A stretch of 22,145 bases of DNA, taken from a virus. Made by a program: the position numbers and the translations under genes. The notes below the pieces were generated by a model that made no database searches, was not told the origin of the DNA, and saw only the letters and a list, made by a program, of their open reading frames with translations. The stretch is from positions 1 through 22,145 of IMG/VR virus record IMGVR_UViG_3300005534_000049; one strand, written 5' to 3'. Below, one piece after another: positions 1 to 8,710 of this stretch. The number at the start of each line of letters is the position of its first letter. The stretch's first letter is position 1.

Positions 1-462
1 GGCATCCGCCGCGCGGGCGACAGCCTGGCCTGGTGGCGTTGCGAGTCCAGCTTCCCCAGCTCCCACGGCGCCGCGGGTCAGTAACGCCAGATCGAGCGCG
101 ACCCCAGCTGGGTCTTTCTTCGCGGTTTCCAGGGCCTGGTCGTAGCTGCCGTAGCGCTGCTTGATGTTGTTCCACCAGCCTTTGACTTCCTCGACTGGAT
201 CCGGAGCCCAGGGCTTTCCGGTGTCGCCGTCGATGAGTTGTTTGTTTTGCGGATCGACGCGGAGGTTCGGCGCCCCAAGTCCGGGCCGCGGAATGTTCTG
301 GATCGCGCGGAGAGCCGAAGAGGGCAGGTTGCGCGCGGCTTCTTTGACGCCATTCCAGAACGCGCTGGGTGTTTGTTCGGGCAGCGGCTCGCTGTTCGCA
401 ATGCCGAGACCTGCCGCTGGAAGAGGCTGGGAATCCGAAATACTGAGCTGCTGGTCAGCCAT
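1..462 (-). CDS. N-terminal part of a larger protein, cut by the left edge (154 aa seen)
   Basis: An ATG at 462, one base after the stop of the previous gene (TAAGATG), opens a frame with no stop to position 1. It starts MADQQLSISDSQPLPAAG. The visible sequence includes NGVKEAARNLPSSALRAIQ, PDPVEEVKGWWNNIKQRYG, SYDQALETAKKDPAGVALDL and ALLTRGAVGAGEAGL. It reads as a soluble Pro-rich start followed by amphipathic helices, as in large internal virion proteins of podoviruses. The family cannot be named from this part. The full size, and any enzymatic domain such as a lysozyme, lie outside the window. Confidence 0.72.
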   Translation of the reverse strand, partial: MADQQLSISDSQPLPAAGLGIANSEPLPEQTPSAFWNGVKEAARNLPSSALRAIQNIPRPGLGAPNLRVDPQNKQLIDGDTGKPWAPDPVEEVKGWWNNIKQRYGSYDQALETAKKDPAGVALDLALLTRGAVGAGEAGLATPPGQAVARAADA

Positions 463-463
463 C

Positions 464-2044
464 TTATTGCTTCGAGATCGTTCCGTCCGCGGCCTTCATC
501 CACTTCGACCCGTCGGTCAGGGTGTGGATGCCGGGGTTCACGGTTGCGGAGCTCAGCAGCTTCTTCACCGGGTCCGGAACGGTAGCCGGGCCATTGTTGG
601 CTGCATCGAACTTCATCGGAGCGAAGTTCGATCCATAGGCCTGATTGATCGACTGGACCTCGCGCGTGTGCTGCATCGAAGCGCCCTGGGCGAGCTGCGC
701 GTGCAGGGCCTTCATGTCGTTGAGGACGTCGTTCGGAATGGGTTGGCCTTCCGTCCATCCCTTCAACTTGCCCTGGATTTTGTCGAGCAGGCTTCCCGCG
801 GTTCCGTACTGCGCGATTTCGGCCGAGTTGATTCGCTTGATGCCGTTGATCGCGTTCAGAGCGCCGACGCCTACGAGGGGAACATTGGCACCAGCTGCTT
901 TGTTGCCCGAGGAAGCCATGTCGAGCACTTTCTGGACCTCCTCTGCGTGCGTGAGCGCATTGGCGAAAGTCGTGCCTGACTTCTGGTAGTCAGCGATGGC
1001 TGTCGGTGCGAGGTGAGGCGGAACGTTTGCGACCGCTCCGGTTCCATTCATGGCGCGCGCCGTGGCGACCGCCTGCTGAATCTTCAACGGCGTAGTAGCC
1101 TTTTCGACAGAGATCGCGTCCGCGACTTTCTTCTGGCGGGCAGCGTCACTGAGAGACGCGGTATGTTCGGCGGCCGTTTTCACGATCCCCGCCGCGCCTT
1201 CCACATTTCCGGACTGGATCATCGCTTGATAGGCGGCCTTCAGAGCCGTATTGGTCTGCGGGTCGAGCTTGGGATCGAGCGCCAGATCGATCGCGGCCAA
1301 ACCCTTCGATGGATCAGTCTGAGACTGTTTCATCAGGTCAGTGATCATCTGCTTTTTCTCGGCTTCGGCCTGGACTCCAGGGAGGGCGGCCGCGGACGTG
1401 ACGGCTTCCCGGTTTTCTTTGGCGACGCCGGTGGCGGCTTCGGTAGTTTTCGCCTGCGCCGTTTGCCGCTCGATCGCTTCCTTTGCGAGATTTCCGCCGT
1501 AGTCGAGCGTCGCCTTAAAGGCCTGTAGCGTCTTGTCGTCGGTCGATCCGAAGGTCTGTTGCGCGGTCTGGAGCTCCTGAGGAGGAAGCCACTGCTGAGC
1601 TTTTTGCCAGAATCCCGACATCGCGGCGTCGCGTTGTTCAGGAGGAAGCTGCGAGATCCCGTCGACGGCGCGGCTAAGCTGCTCGTGGTGCGACATCGCG
1701 AGCTCGTTCTGGGTTTTGGCGTTTCCGAGTAACCCGGTAACCAGTGTTTCGTGCGACTGTTGCGCGGCCTGAACCGCGGGCACACGCGCGCCGTAGGAGA
1801 TCGCGAGCTCGGGCAGCTTGTCGAAATCGCCGTTTGATTCGGTGAATGCGCGCCGCAGCGCGGTCTGGTCCTGGAACGCGGCCTGCTGCTCCTGGGCTTT
1901 TTGCTGGAGCGTCTGAGCCTGCGCCATGCGCTCGGCCTGCTGGGCCTGCATGTCGGCCAGCATGATGCGCCGCTTCAGTGCAAGCGTCGGATCGATCTCG
2001 ACGGGCCGGGGCCCTGCTGCGATCTGTGAAAGTAAGCCGCCCAT
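464..2044 (-). CDS. Long helical ejection-type protein (526 aa)
   Basis: The protein is almost entirely helical. About residues 24-66 are Gln/Ala-rich and coiled-coil-like (KRRIMLADMQAQQAERMAQ, QTLQQKAQEQQAAFQDQ). Several later helices carry Gln and Ala (AEAEKKQMITDLMKQSQTD, AAGIVKTAAEHTASL, AISVEKATTPLKIQQAVATA). The end (LTDGSKWMKAADGTISKQ) resembles the small domain seen at the end of several virion-internal proteins. It has no leader, Cys or catalytic motif. It begins at the TAAATG junction after the DNA-transfer-like gene and ends in TAAGATG before the next gene. I take it as an internal virion protein ejected with DNA (functionally like P22 gp20 or gp16). This rests on position and composition, not on a specific match. 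Confidence 0.7.
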   Translation of the reverse strand: MGGLLSQIAAGPRPVEIDPTLALKRRIMLADMQAQQAERMAQAQTLQQKAQEQQAAFQDQTALRRAFTESNGDFDKLPELAISYGARVPAVQAAQQSHETLVTGLLGNAKTQNELAMSHHEQLSRAVDGISQLPPEQRDAAMSGFWQKAQQWLPPQELQTAQQTFGSTDDKTLQAFKATLDYGGNLAKEAIERQTAQAKTTEAATGVAKENREAVTSAAALPGVQAEAEKKQMITDLMKQSQTDPSKGLAAIDLALDPKLDPQTNTALKAAYQAMIQSGNVEGAAGIVKTAAEHTASLSDAARQKKVADAISVEKATTPLKIQQAVATARAMNGTGAVANVPPHLAPTAIADYQKSGTTFANALTHAEEVQKVLDMASSGNKAAGANVPLVGVGALNAINGIKRINSAEIAQYGTAGSLLDKIQGKLKGWTEGQPIPNDVLNDMKALHAQLAQGASMQHTREVQSINQAYGSNFAPMKFDAANNGPATVPDPVKKLLSSATVNPGIHTLTDGSKWMKAADGTISKQ

Positions 2045-3274
2045 TTATGCCGGCACCCCCCAAGGATTGAGACCCTGCATCGCAGTCGCGAGCCCGTTGA
2101 TTCCGGTCGACGGATCATAGGCCACACTGCCCTGCAGGTGGAGAGCATCCCCACTCGGCGCAGGCGGACCATACGGCATGCCCCACGGGTTGCCCGGCCC
2201 GGTCATCATGCCGCCGATTCCGACTCCGCCCCATCCGCCGTTTCCGCCCGAAGTATTTCCGCCGAACGGCATCGCGCTGAACGCGTTGCCGATTCCCGAG
2301 GCCGCTCCGCTCCAGGCGTTCGCCTGGCCCATCTTGCCGGCCGCGTAGCCCTGCGCGCCCTGCATGTAGAAGTTGCCGGCGTTGACGTCGCCCTGCATCT
2401 GGTAGTTCTGCGCGGCTTCGGTGCCTCCGAGCTGAAAGCCTGCTTTGCCAGTCAGCAGATTCGCGTCGATGCCGGCGCCCTGCATTCCGAGGTTGGAGCC
2501 GTACTCCGCGGTTCCGACGCCCATGTTGCCGGCATATTGCGCCGCGCCCATGGTGTTAGAGTTGTAGAGATTGCCGTAGTTCTGCGTCGCCTGGTCCGCG
2601 AGTCCGGAGGCCTGCAGGCCCTGCTGGCCGAGCGCGAGCGCGCCGCCGAGATTCGTGTTGTACGCGTTGAGCGAATTGTTGAAAGCGTTCTGGTAGTAGG
2701 TCGAGGCGACCCCCTGGCCGTACTGCGTGAGCGCCTTCAATGCCCCGCCGGTGGCTGCGCCGCCGCTCGCCCCGAACTGCTGCGTAAGGCCGTTGAGGCC
2801 CTGCTGCATCTGGAATTGGAAGCCGGGCGTCGCCTCGGCCTCGGCCGCGGTGGGAGCGTGGAACCCCTGGCCGACCAGCTGCCCGGCCGCGTTGATCCCG
2901 CCCTGGCCAGCCTGCAGGTAGGGATTGAGACCCTGCATCTGCTGGTTGTAAAGCGAGTAGTTGTTCTGGTTGGCGTCGTCGCGGGCGCCGTAGATGCCGG
3001 AGATCGCCTGCTGGCCGGCCTGGTTTACGCCGTATTGCCCGGCCTGCACCGCCTGGTCGACGCCGCCCTTGGCCCAGTCGTAATCCTGGGCGCCGCCGGC
3101 GACGGCACCGCTGATCGCCTGGTTTCCGCCCCAGGCGTCCTTTGAAATCTGATTGCCGCTGTTGTTTCCCGCGGCCTGGATCGCGCGCCCTGCTTTGTTG
3201 GCCGCAGAGCCGCCGAAGATTCCGCCGATGAGGGAGCCGATCCCCCCGATGATGGGTGCAATGAATCCTGCCAC
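2045..3274 (-). CDS. Ejection / DNA-transfer-like virion protein (409 aa)
   Basis: The start is a GTG at 3274. The first 23 residues (MAGFIAPIIGGIGSLIGGIF) are a Gly-zipper hydrophobic stretch that could insert in a membrane. The rest is Gln/Gly/Asn/Ala-rich. About residues 149-200 (TPGFQFQMQQGLNGLTQQFG, then ASGGAATGGALKALTQYGQG and STYYQNAFNN) match a signature shared by DNA-transfer proteins of podoviruses and related phages (GFQFRLQQG-like, LKALTRYGQ, YxNAYN). This kind of protein leaves the virion with the DNA and helps form a channel across the envelope, the role of gp7/gp20/gp16 in P22. The rest (YNSNTMGAAQYAGNMGVG, etc.) is low-complexity and difficult to assign. The stop is adjacent to the next ATG (TAAATG). 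Confidence 0.8.
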   Translation of the reverse strand: MAGFIAPIIGGIGSLIGGIFGGSAANKAGRAIQAAGNNSGNQISKDAWGGNQAISGAVAGGAQDYDWAKGGVDQAVQAGQYGVNQAGQQAISGIYGARDDANQNNYSLYNQQMQGLNPYLQAGQGGINAAGQLVGQGFHAPTAAEAEATPGFQFQMQQGLNGLTQQFGASGGAATGGALKALTQYGQGVASTYYQNAFNNSLNAYNTNLGGALALGQQGLQASGLADQATQNYGNLYNSNTMGAAQYAGNMGVGTAEYGSNLGMQGAGIDANLLTGKAGFQLGGTEAAQNYQMQGDVNAGNFYMQGAQGYAAGKMGQANAWSGAASGIGNAFSAMPFGGNTSGGNGGWGGVGIGGMMTGPGNPWGMPYGPPAPSGDALHLQGSVAYDPSTGINGLATAMQGLNPWGVPA

Positions 3275-3331
3275 GCCGTTCTCGCTGAACAGCGCTTTCT
3301 AGGGAAGTGCGCAGGAACCGAACCCACTGGT

Positions 3332-3345
3332 ATAGTCGCCACTCG
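3332..3345 (-). promoter_or_regulatory. Repeated junction motif, copy A (candidate phage promoter or operator)
   Basis: CGAGTGGCGACTAT follows directly on the TGA stop of the 313-residue gene. ACCAGTG comes next, and a CTAGAAAG box begins 42 bases after the first G of GAGTGG (43 in copy B). It leads the group of ejection-type genes (2045-3274, 464-2044 and the left-edge gene). Confidence 0.45.
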
Positions 3346-4287
3346 TCAGGAACTGCCGGGGAGCCGGCGCTTGATGTACTCAGGCCCCGCGCCTGGCCGG
3401 CTTCCGAGCAGCAGCTCGATCACGGCTTGCGTAATCCGGATGCTGGCCGTCGACGGCAGAATGTTCGCCTCGATCACGCCCTGCGTCGCCCGCACGTTCG
3501 CGGTGGAGGGCAGGATGTTGGCTTCGATGACGCCCTGAGTCACGCGGGCTTTCGGGCTTCCGGGGTTGGGATAGGTCGGGGACGTCATCGGAGGAATGTC
3601 GATCGTCACCTCGTCGATTTCGGCCGAGTTCAGCGCGCCGCCGGCTTCCCAGCGCACCCAGTTGCAATCGCTCGCGATCGTGCCGCCGTGAGTTCCCAAA
3701 GTGGCACCGACCACCTGGTCCGTTGCGAGCGAGCCCGAGAGAATCAGCTCGCCGTCGGCGTACACACTGAACCCGATCGTGACGAAGTTGATGCCGCCGA
3801 TGACGGATGCGCCGAGCGAGACATCCACCTCGAAAAAGATTCCGAAGCGCTGATCGGCGCGCTGCTGCAGTACGCCGCCATCCCCAGGAGCGTGCAAGCC
3901 GGTGTTGTCAATCAAACCCGTCCCGAAGCTGCCGCGGGTGCCCGACGCATAGATCGAGAAGCTGTAATCGGATTCCTGCTGGAGCCAGCCGAAGATCACG
4001 AAGGCGTTTTGGTCGACCGCGTCCCACTGACCGAAGGCGACCATGCGGCCGCAGGCAATCGAGGCCGTGTGCTTCCAGGAAAACCACGCATTCACCGCGG
4101 GGATCGGCGCCGAGAAACCGTCGAACAGAATCGAGCCTTCGCGCATCTGCCAGGCGTTGCCGGCGTTTCCGTTGATGCCCAGATGGACGCCAGGCGTGAC
4201 GACGGATCCGCTGCCTCCGACGATGAAGCCGGGCACCGAGGTCGCCCCGACAGTCAGGGCGTCGAAATTCTGGTAGACGATGGCCAT
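3346..4287 (-). CDS. Tail protein with C-terminal 18-residue repeats (313 aa)
   Basis: The first 240 residues are beta-rich, with a lectin-like pattern (YQNFDALTVGATSVPGF, WFSWKHTASIACGRMVAFGQWD, FGIFFEVDVSLGASVIGGINFVTIGFSVYADGELILSGS, INSAEIDEVTIDIPPM-type end), and may be a distant relative of the preceding protein. The C-terminus (about 246-299) has three 18-residue repeats, KARVTQGVIEANILPSTA, NVRATQGVIEANILPSTA and SIRITQAVIELLLGSRPG, of a kind (R-x-TQ-x-VIE-L) seen at the ends of phage tail proteins. A basic tail (PEYIKRRLPGSS) follows. Its ATG overlaps the previous stop. The repeated motif copy A begins right after its own TGA. Confidence 0.75.
   Translation of the reverse strand: MAIVYQNFDALTVGATSVPGFIVGGSGSVVTPGVHLGINGNAGNAWQMREGSILFDGFSAPIPAVNAWFSWKHTASIACGRMVAFGQWDAVDQNAFVIFGWLQQESDYSFSIYASGTRGSFGTGLIDNTGLHAPGDGGVLQQRADQRFGIFFEVDVSLGASVIGGINFVTIGFSVYADGELILSGSLATDQVVGATLGTHGGTIASDCNWVRWEAGGALNSAEIDEVTIDIPPMTSPTYPNPGSPKARVTQGVIEANILPSTANVRATQGVIEANILPSTASIRITQAVIELLLGSRPGAGPEYIKRRLPGSS
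3391..3552 (-). repeat. Three 54-base tandem repeats coding 18-residue units
   Basis: The units lie at 3499-3552, 3445-3498 and 3391-3444 on the minus strand. The first two encode nearly identical peptides (TQGVIEANILPSTA in each), while the third has diverged. Recent duplication or selection to keep the repeats in register is likely. Confidence 0.8.
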
Positions 4288-5408
4288 CAGGCGACCAGGT
4301 TCACGCCGAAGGGCGTCCCGTTAAACCCGGCCTGGGTCCACAGCGCGAACGTGGCGGGATCCAGGTCATAGGCGAAGTGGTAGTAGATGTACTCGTCGCC
4401 CACCGAAAACGTGTCGCTCGACTGCGACGCGCCGCCGGCGCCGACGACTTGCTTGAACTGCTTGGTGCCTTCGTCATCTTTGCGCGCGCGGAAGCTCAGC
4501 ACGACGCCCTGGATGGTGCCCGTGAATCCCGGAATCGATTGCCAGTTGTAGATGTCCTGCTGGCCCACGGTCGAGCTTTTCACGTAGGTCGTATCTTCGT
4601 CGGGCGGCACTTCGTTCAACATGTTCCAGTGCGCCGCGCCCGGGCTCGGCGTCCACTGGATCGTGGCCGTGTCGCTGGCGGGGAAGATCGGCTGAATCTT
4701 GATGTCGCCCATCCAGGTGCTGAGCGGAGTTGCCTTCGCTACGCCGTTGACGAGCACGGTCCCGTCGCTGTCGACAATGTAAATATCCGAAAACACATGC
4801 GACGACGTGGCGGCCGGTCCGGCGATCTCCCATCGGTTGATCGTCGCGGTCTGAAGAAGCAGCTGCGTCGTGCTCACGCCGGTGTTGGTGGTTCCCTGTG
4901 CGACCTGCACGCCGTTGACGCGGATCGTCGCGGTGACTGCCACGTTTGAACCGAGCGCGATCCCGGTGACCTGCAGCTCGACGTAGTACTTTCGCCCAGC
5001 ATGGGCCGAAAAGCTCGACGTGCCTCCGCTCGATCCGCTGCCGGGCGCGACGTTTGACCCGCACGCGATCGAGAATGTTCCGTCGGCGTTGAGCTGGCAG
5101 GTCACCAGTAGCGTCCCGGCGTGGAACCCGTTGATGAGCGAGGCCGCCTGGATCGAGCCGCCGGCCTGGCCGAAATAGATCCGCGCTCCCATCGTCCAGC
5201 CGCCTTTGTGTGTGAGCGTCTTGCTGAGCGCGCCGCTGTTCAATCCGCCCGCTACCAGCTCGACTCCGAGGCCCAGGAAATTTCCCCTGGTGGTGTCGCC
5301 GGTGACCAGGTGGACCACGCCGCCGGCCGCGGTCCAGTAGTCCGTGAGAAATGCTTCGTTTCCGACCGGGCCGTATCGCCCGAAGGATTCCGCGTATCTT
5401 AAAGCCAT
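4287..5408 (-). CDS. Tail protein with lectin-like beta-sandwich features (373 aa)
   Basis: The protein begins with YAESFGRYG and a jelly-roll-like series of strands (GWTMGARIYFGQAGGSIQAAS, FSAHAGRKYYVELQVTGI, VAVTATIRVNGVQVAQGTTN), as in LamG/concanavalin-type domains. From about residue 235 it has WMGDIKIQPIFPASDTATIQWTPSPGAAHWNMLNEVPPDEDTTYVKSSTVGQQDIYNW. I know this pattern (D-I-x-x-x, wTPs.G..h...-NE.PPD.DttYv.sstvGq.D.Y) from many phage tail proteins. The last part (FRARKDDEGTKQFKQVV, YIYYHFAYDLDPATFALWT) matches the same family. It has a good ribosome site (GAGGTGA) and an ATG 9 bases after the previous stop. A role as a tail or baseplate component binding surface sugars is plausible but not shown. 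Confidence 0.75.
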   Translation of the reverse strand: MALRYAESFGRYGPVGNEAFLTDYWTAAGGVVHLVTGDTTRGNFLGLGVELVAGGLNSGALSKTLTHKGGWTMGARIYFGQAGGSIQAASLINGFHAGTLLVTCQLNADGTFSIACGSNVAPGSGSSGGTSSFSAHAGRKYYVELQVTGIALGSNVAVTATIRVNGVQVAQGTTNTGVSTTQLLLQTATINRWEIAGPAATSSHVFSDIYIVDSDGTVLVNGVAKATPLSTWMGDIKIQPIFPASDTATIQWTPSPGAAHWNMLNEVPPDEDTTYVKSSTVGQQDIYNWQSIPGFTGTIQGVVLSFRARKDDEGTKQFKQVVGAGGASQSSDTFSVGDEYIYYHFAYDLDPATFALWTQAGFNGTPFGVNLVA

Positions 5409-5417
5409 AGAGTCACC

Positions 5418-6974
5418 TCAGGTCTGAAGCACCACGCGCAAATTAGACCCCTCGATCGTCGCGCCCACCTGGACGACGACGGCCTGGATGTAGCCGTCCG
5501 GCGAGAACGGCTGGAGGTCGGTCCAGGTGAAGCCCATCGTCGGCAGCAGATTTCCGTTGGCGTCGAGTGCTGTGGTGCACAGCGGCAGCATGTTGGGCGG
5601 CCACTGGATCGCCTTGTTCGAAAACGTGAGGAACGGCATCTGCCGGCCATCGGGCGCATTCGCCGCCGAGAAGCTCGCGAAGTTGCCGGCGTCGATCACC
5701 AGGATGTCGATCAGCCGCACCACATTTGCGAGGCTCACCCAGCACAGGTACACCACAATTGCGGCGTTGGCGTCGACGGTTCCGTTCGGCCCGGTGTAGG
5801 ACGTCGCGCCCGTCGGCGCCGTGTCGACCTTGGCGTAAGCCGTGCGGATCGTTTCCCAGGCCTGCGACGCGTCGGCCTTGTTGGTCTGGCCGCCAGGGAC
5901 GAGCGACCCCGAGATGTTGAGCGAAATGTAGGCGGCGCCGCTCATCGTCCGGAGGCCAGGCGCAGGCGGGGTCGATCGCGTCGCGTTGATAGGCGGCGCC
6001 AGGTTCTGCAGCAGCGAGACGCCGGCGCCGTTGATCGAGAGCGCCGCGACGGCCATGTTATCCCAGAGAAACTTCAGCAGCTGCGGGCCCGCGGAGACGT
6101 CCAGGTTCGCGAGAAATTCTTTGTTGATGAGCCGGTAGAAGTTCTGCGCTGTGTGCGCGTTGAGCTTCGAGCCGTACTGGGCAAAGCCCGACGCGCCGCC
6201 GCTCGCGTGCCTTGCAAGAGTCACGGAAAAGTGCGTGTCGTCGGTGGGCACAATCTTGGTGATCTGGTCGATTTCGTAGCTGTAGGCGCCGCTTACGATC
6301 GTCGGATCGTTCCAGACGACGAAGTCCCCGACTGCCCACTGCCGGCCGAGGGTCGCCGCGGCGCCCGTTCCCGTGCCGCCGGTGACGGTCAGAGGGGCGC
6401 GCAGGTTGTAGCCCTGGACGGTGAGAGTAAAGCCGGTGACCACGCCGGCGGTGACGACCGCGGTCCCCTTCGCCGGCCGCCCTTGCCCGTTCGAGCTCGA
6501 GATCGTGAGCGTGTCGCCGTTGGTGTAGGCGGATCCCCCCGTAACTTGTACGCCGAAGCGTGACAGGCCGGTGAGGGTCGCGTTGAAGGTGATGGGATCC
6601 GTGTGATTGTCGGTGGTGCCGGTGGCGTACCAGGCGACGTCGGTCTCGTCAATCGAGGGCGCCAGGATCGTGAGCTGGTTCGATGCGCCAGGCGATTGAG
6701 ACAGAAAGCGCTTCAGCAGCCAGAACCACTGAATCCACGGCTTTGAAAAACGCGTGGCTTGCGCGTTCTTGAGCAACGTCACTATGTCGGGCGGCGGCTG
6801 CTGCGGATCCCCGAGCTGCTGGGCATCCAGGATCGGCTGCGGGATCGGTGGATCGATGAGCTGAACGGTCGGTCCGCCGGAGGCCTGCGGCGTGAGCGAC
6901 TGCAGCGCCTCGATCGTGAGCGTCGCGTAGCCTTCCGGCCGGATCTGAAAGATCAGCTGCGGCGTGGTGCTCAT
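5418..6974 (-). CDS. Virion-associated protein of unknown family (518 aa)
   Basis: No enzyme motif or leader is visible. The N-terminal 60 residues are Pro/Gln-rich (IDPPIPQPILDAQQLGDPQQPPP), followed by KPWIQWFWLLKRFLSQSPG. Residues about 135-210 form a Gly/Thr beta stretch (VQVTGGSAYTNGDTLTISSSNG, GVVTGFTLTVQGYNL, LTVTGGTGTGAAATLG) similar to small repeat domains in phage tail proteins. The middle (AHTAQNFYRLINKEFLANLDV) is helical, and the end is beta (TFSNKAIQWPPNMLPL, DLQPFSPDGYIQAVVVQVGATIEGSNLRVVLQ). It sits between the gp10-like protein and the lectin-like tail proteins, so a tail-associated structural role is likely. Its start overlaps the preceding stop. Confidence 0.72.
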   Translation of the reverse strand: MSTTPQLIFQIRPEGYATLTIEALQSLTPQASGGPTVQLIDPPIPQPILDAQQLGDPQQPPPDIVTLLKNAQATRFSKPWIQWFWLLKRFLSQSPGASNQLTILAPSIDETDVAWYATGTTDNHTDPITFNATLTGLSRFGVQVTGGSAYTNGDTLTISSSNGQGRPAKGTAVVTAGVVTGFTLTVQGYNLRAPLTVTGGTGTGAAATLGRQWAVGDFVVWNDPTIVSGAYSYEIDQITKIVPTDDTHFSVTLARHASGGASGFAQYGSKLNAHTAQNFYRLINKEFLANLDVSAGPQLLKFLWDNMAVAALSINGAGVSLLQNLAPPINATRSTPPAPGLRTMSGAAYISLNISGSLVPGGQTNKADASQAWETIRTAYAKVDTAPTGATSYTGPNGTVDANAAIVVYLCWVSLANVVRLIDILVIDAGNFASFSAANAPDGRQMPFLTFSNKAIQWPPNMLPLCTTALDANGNLLPTMGFTWTDLQPFSPDGYIQAVVVQVGATIEGSNLRVVLQT

Positions 6975-7177
6975 CGCGGCCAGTCTCCCGAGCGTTCGAC
7001 GTCACGCCAGCGCCGCGAAAGCTCGCGGGCGAGCTTCACGTCGAAGATTCCGCGACGTTCCTGCTCGGCAAATTGGTTGTAGACGCGCGCGAAGGCGTTC
7101 ATCAGGTCTGCCAGCTGGTCGACGTCGGCGGCCGCGGCGGATCCGCCCAGCGCGAGCAGAAACATGCGCCGGAGCAT
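6971..7177 (-). CDS. Small protein with leader-like N-terminus (68 aa)
   Basis: The N-terminus (MLRRMFLLALGGSAAAADV) resembles a short Sec leader with possible cleavage in A-A-A-A. The rest is a soluble helical stretch (QLADLMNAFARVYNQFAEQERRGIFDVKLARELSRRWRDVERSG) with alternating hydrophobic and charged residues. Its start touches the gp10-like stop (TAAATG), and its stop overlaps the next start (ATGA), so it belongs to the same run of genes. It might be a small chaperone-like or tail-associated protein. The leader is weaker than in the larger secreted-type genes. The function is unknown. Confidence 0.65.
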   Translation of the reverse strand: MLRRMFLLALGGSAAAADVDQLADLMNAFARVYNQFAEQERRGIFDVKLARELSRRWRDVERSGDWPR

Positions 7178-8710
7178 TTAGATCCCCGCCGTTGCGTTCT
7201 TGTACCGCGCGTAGCCGTCGATCCAGCACTGAGCCAGATTGTCGGTGGTGCTGAGCTTGTAAGCCCGCTTGCGTGACATTCCCATGCGGCGGAAAACCGC
7301 GCGATCGGGCGAGCTGCCGCCTGGCCCGGTCTGAAGAGTGAGCGGAGTCCCGAAGTTCTGGCCGCCGTCGTTTGAGATCGCGAGCGACCAGTTGCGCGTC
7401 TGGTTGTACGGGCCGCCGTAGTGGAGCTCGAGCTCGATGTGCGTCGTGAAGCGGTTCTCTTCCGAGATGATCGGCGTCGTGCGCGAGAACGTGATCGCGG
7501 CGCCGGCATCCTGGAAGACGTTGATGCTCGACGTGTAGAGGTTCCCCGCGCTGTCGAGCAGGTAGTGCTTTCCGAAAGCCCAGGCGTGGTACAGGCCCAA
7601 CTGCGCTGCCGTGGTTCCTCCCGAGGCCCGCCGGTGCCACAGGTTTTCTGTGGCGTCGTAGACGACGGTCTGGTTCGCAGTCGGGGAGGTGAGCACGTAA
7701 AAGTCGTGCCCGTTTTCCTGGTAGCTGTAGCCGATCGCGTCCGAGATATCCGAGCCCGAAATCGCCCAGGAGCGGAGGATGTTCTCGATCGCGTGAGTCG
7801 AGATGCGCTTCGGGATGTATCCCTCGGCCCTGTAGACGACGCCCACGCCGCGATCGTCGCCGCCGAGCCAGTAGAGCGACCCCTTGATCGCGACCACGCT
7901 CAGCGCGGCGTAACAGCCTTGCGAGATGAAGGCGCCGGGCACGCGCTGGAAGGGGAATGGATTCAGCGCGCTTCCGCCGGTGTCGTACCACACCTCGATT
8001 GAGCGCTTCGCGAGTAACCAGAGCTCCTCTGGACCTGGTCCGGTGTTCGAGCCAGGCGTGTGAACCATCTGCAGCTGGTCGGGCGCCCCAGTCTTGATCG
8101 CGAACTGCAGCGGGTCCCAGGTCGAGCCGTCGAAAATCTTGGACAGGTTGAACTGCGTGCCGTCGATCGTGAAGATCGGGATCGGGTCGGAGTTCGAGCC
8201 AGGCGGGATCGGCGGCCGGAGCACCACGCCGTACCCGTCGATGCACCCGACACCCACGCCCGAGATGACGGCCGGCGGCGTCGACGTGGATCCGTCGACG
8301 TACCAGATATTTGCCGAGGCGCCGTTTGAGCCGTCCCAGACGAGCAGCGCGCCCGACGTCGCGCCGGAAAGACCAGGTCCGGAGGGAACGAAAACGATCT
8401 GTGCGGGTCCGGAGCCGGCGATGGTGTAGGTGTGGATGATCGTCCCGCTCGAGTTGACTTCCACCAGGTTGCCGCCCACCACAGCGAAAAGCCGGTTGTT
8501 TCCGCCCCACAGCGCGCGCCCTGAGGCACCCAGGTTCCCGACCAGGGTCAGGCCCGGCCGGTTGAACAGCGCGTACTTGGTGCCCTTGGAAACGCCGTTG
8601 CCGGACTCGACGAGCTCCGGGTAGAGGTTGCAGAGGTCCTCGGGATCGACCGAGGGGTTTTGCGTCGTGTAGGCCGGCCCGACGAATCCGAACGACGAGA
8701 GGCCTGGCAT
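7178..8710 (-). CDS. Packaged-DNA stabilisation / tail protein, P22 gp10-like (510 aa)
   Basis: P22 gp10 forms a ring below gp4, closes the portal vertex after packaging, and is the platform for the tail needle and tailspikes. This protein is slightly longer (510 against 472) and has the family's beginning: FVGPAYTTQNPSVDPEDLCNLYPELVES, then KYALFNRPGLTLVGNLGASGRALWGGNNRLFAVVGGNLVEV. After it come beta-propeller-like repeats (IDGYGVVLRPPIP, SKIFDGSTWDPLQFAIKTGAPDQLQMVH, LWLLAKRSIEVWYDTGG, GSLYWLGGDDRGVGVVYRAEGY). The C-terminal part carries TATENLWH-like (DATENLWHRRASG) and KHYLLDSAGNLYTSSINVF motifs. Its start overlaps the KTSC stop, and its stop touches the next small gene. It is the best family assignment outside the portal and coat. 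Confidence 0.85.
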   Translation of the reverse strand: MPGLSSFGFVGPAYTTQNPSVDPEDLCNLYPELVESGNGVSKGTKYALFNRPGLTLVGNLGASGRALWGGNNRLFAVVGGNLVEVNSSGTIIHTYTIAGSGPAQIVFVPSGPGLSGATSGALLVWDGSNGASANIWYVDGSTSTPPAVISGVGVGCIDGYGVVLRPPIPPGSNSDPIPIFTIDGTQFNLSKIFDGSTWDPLQFAIKTGAPDQLQMVHTPGSNTGPGPEELWLLAKRSIEVWYDTGGSALNPFPFQRVPGAFISQGCYAALSVVAIKGSLYWLGGDDRGVGVVYRAEGYIPKRISTHAIENILRSWAISGSDISDAIGYSYQENGHDFYVLTSPTANQTVVYDATENLWHRRASGGTTAAQLGLYHAWAFGKHYLLDSAGNLYTSSINVFQDAGAAITFSRTTPIISEENRFTTHIELELHYGGPYNQTRNWSLAISNDGGQNFGTPLTLQTGPGGSSPDRAVFRRMGMSRKRAYKLSTTDNLAQCWIDGYARYKNATAGI

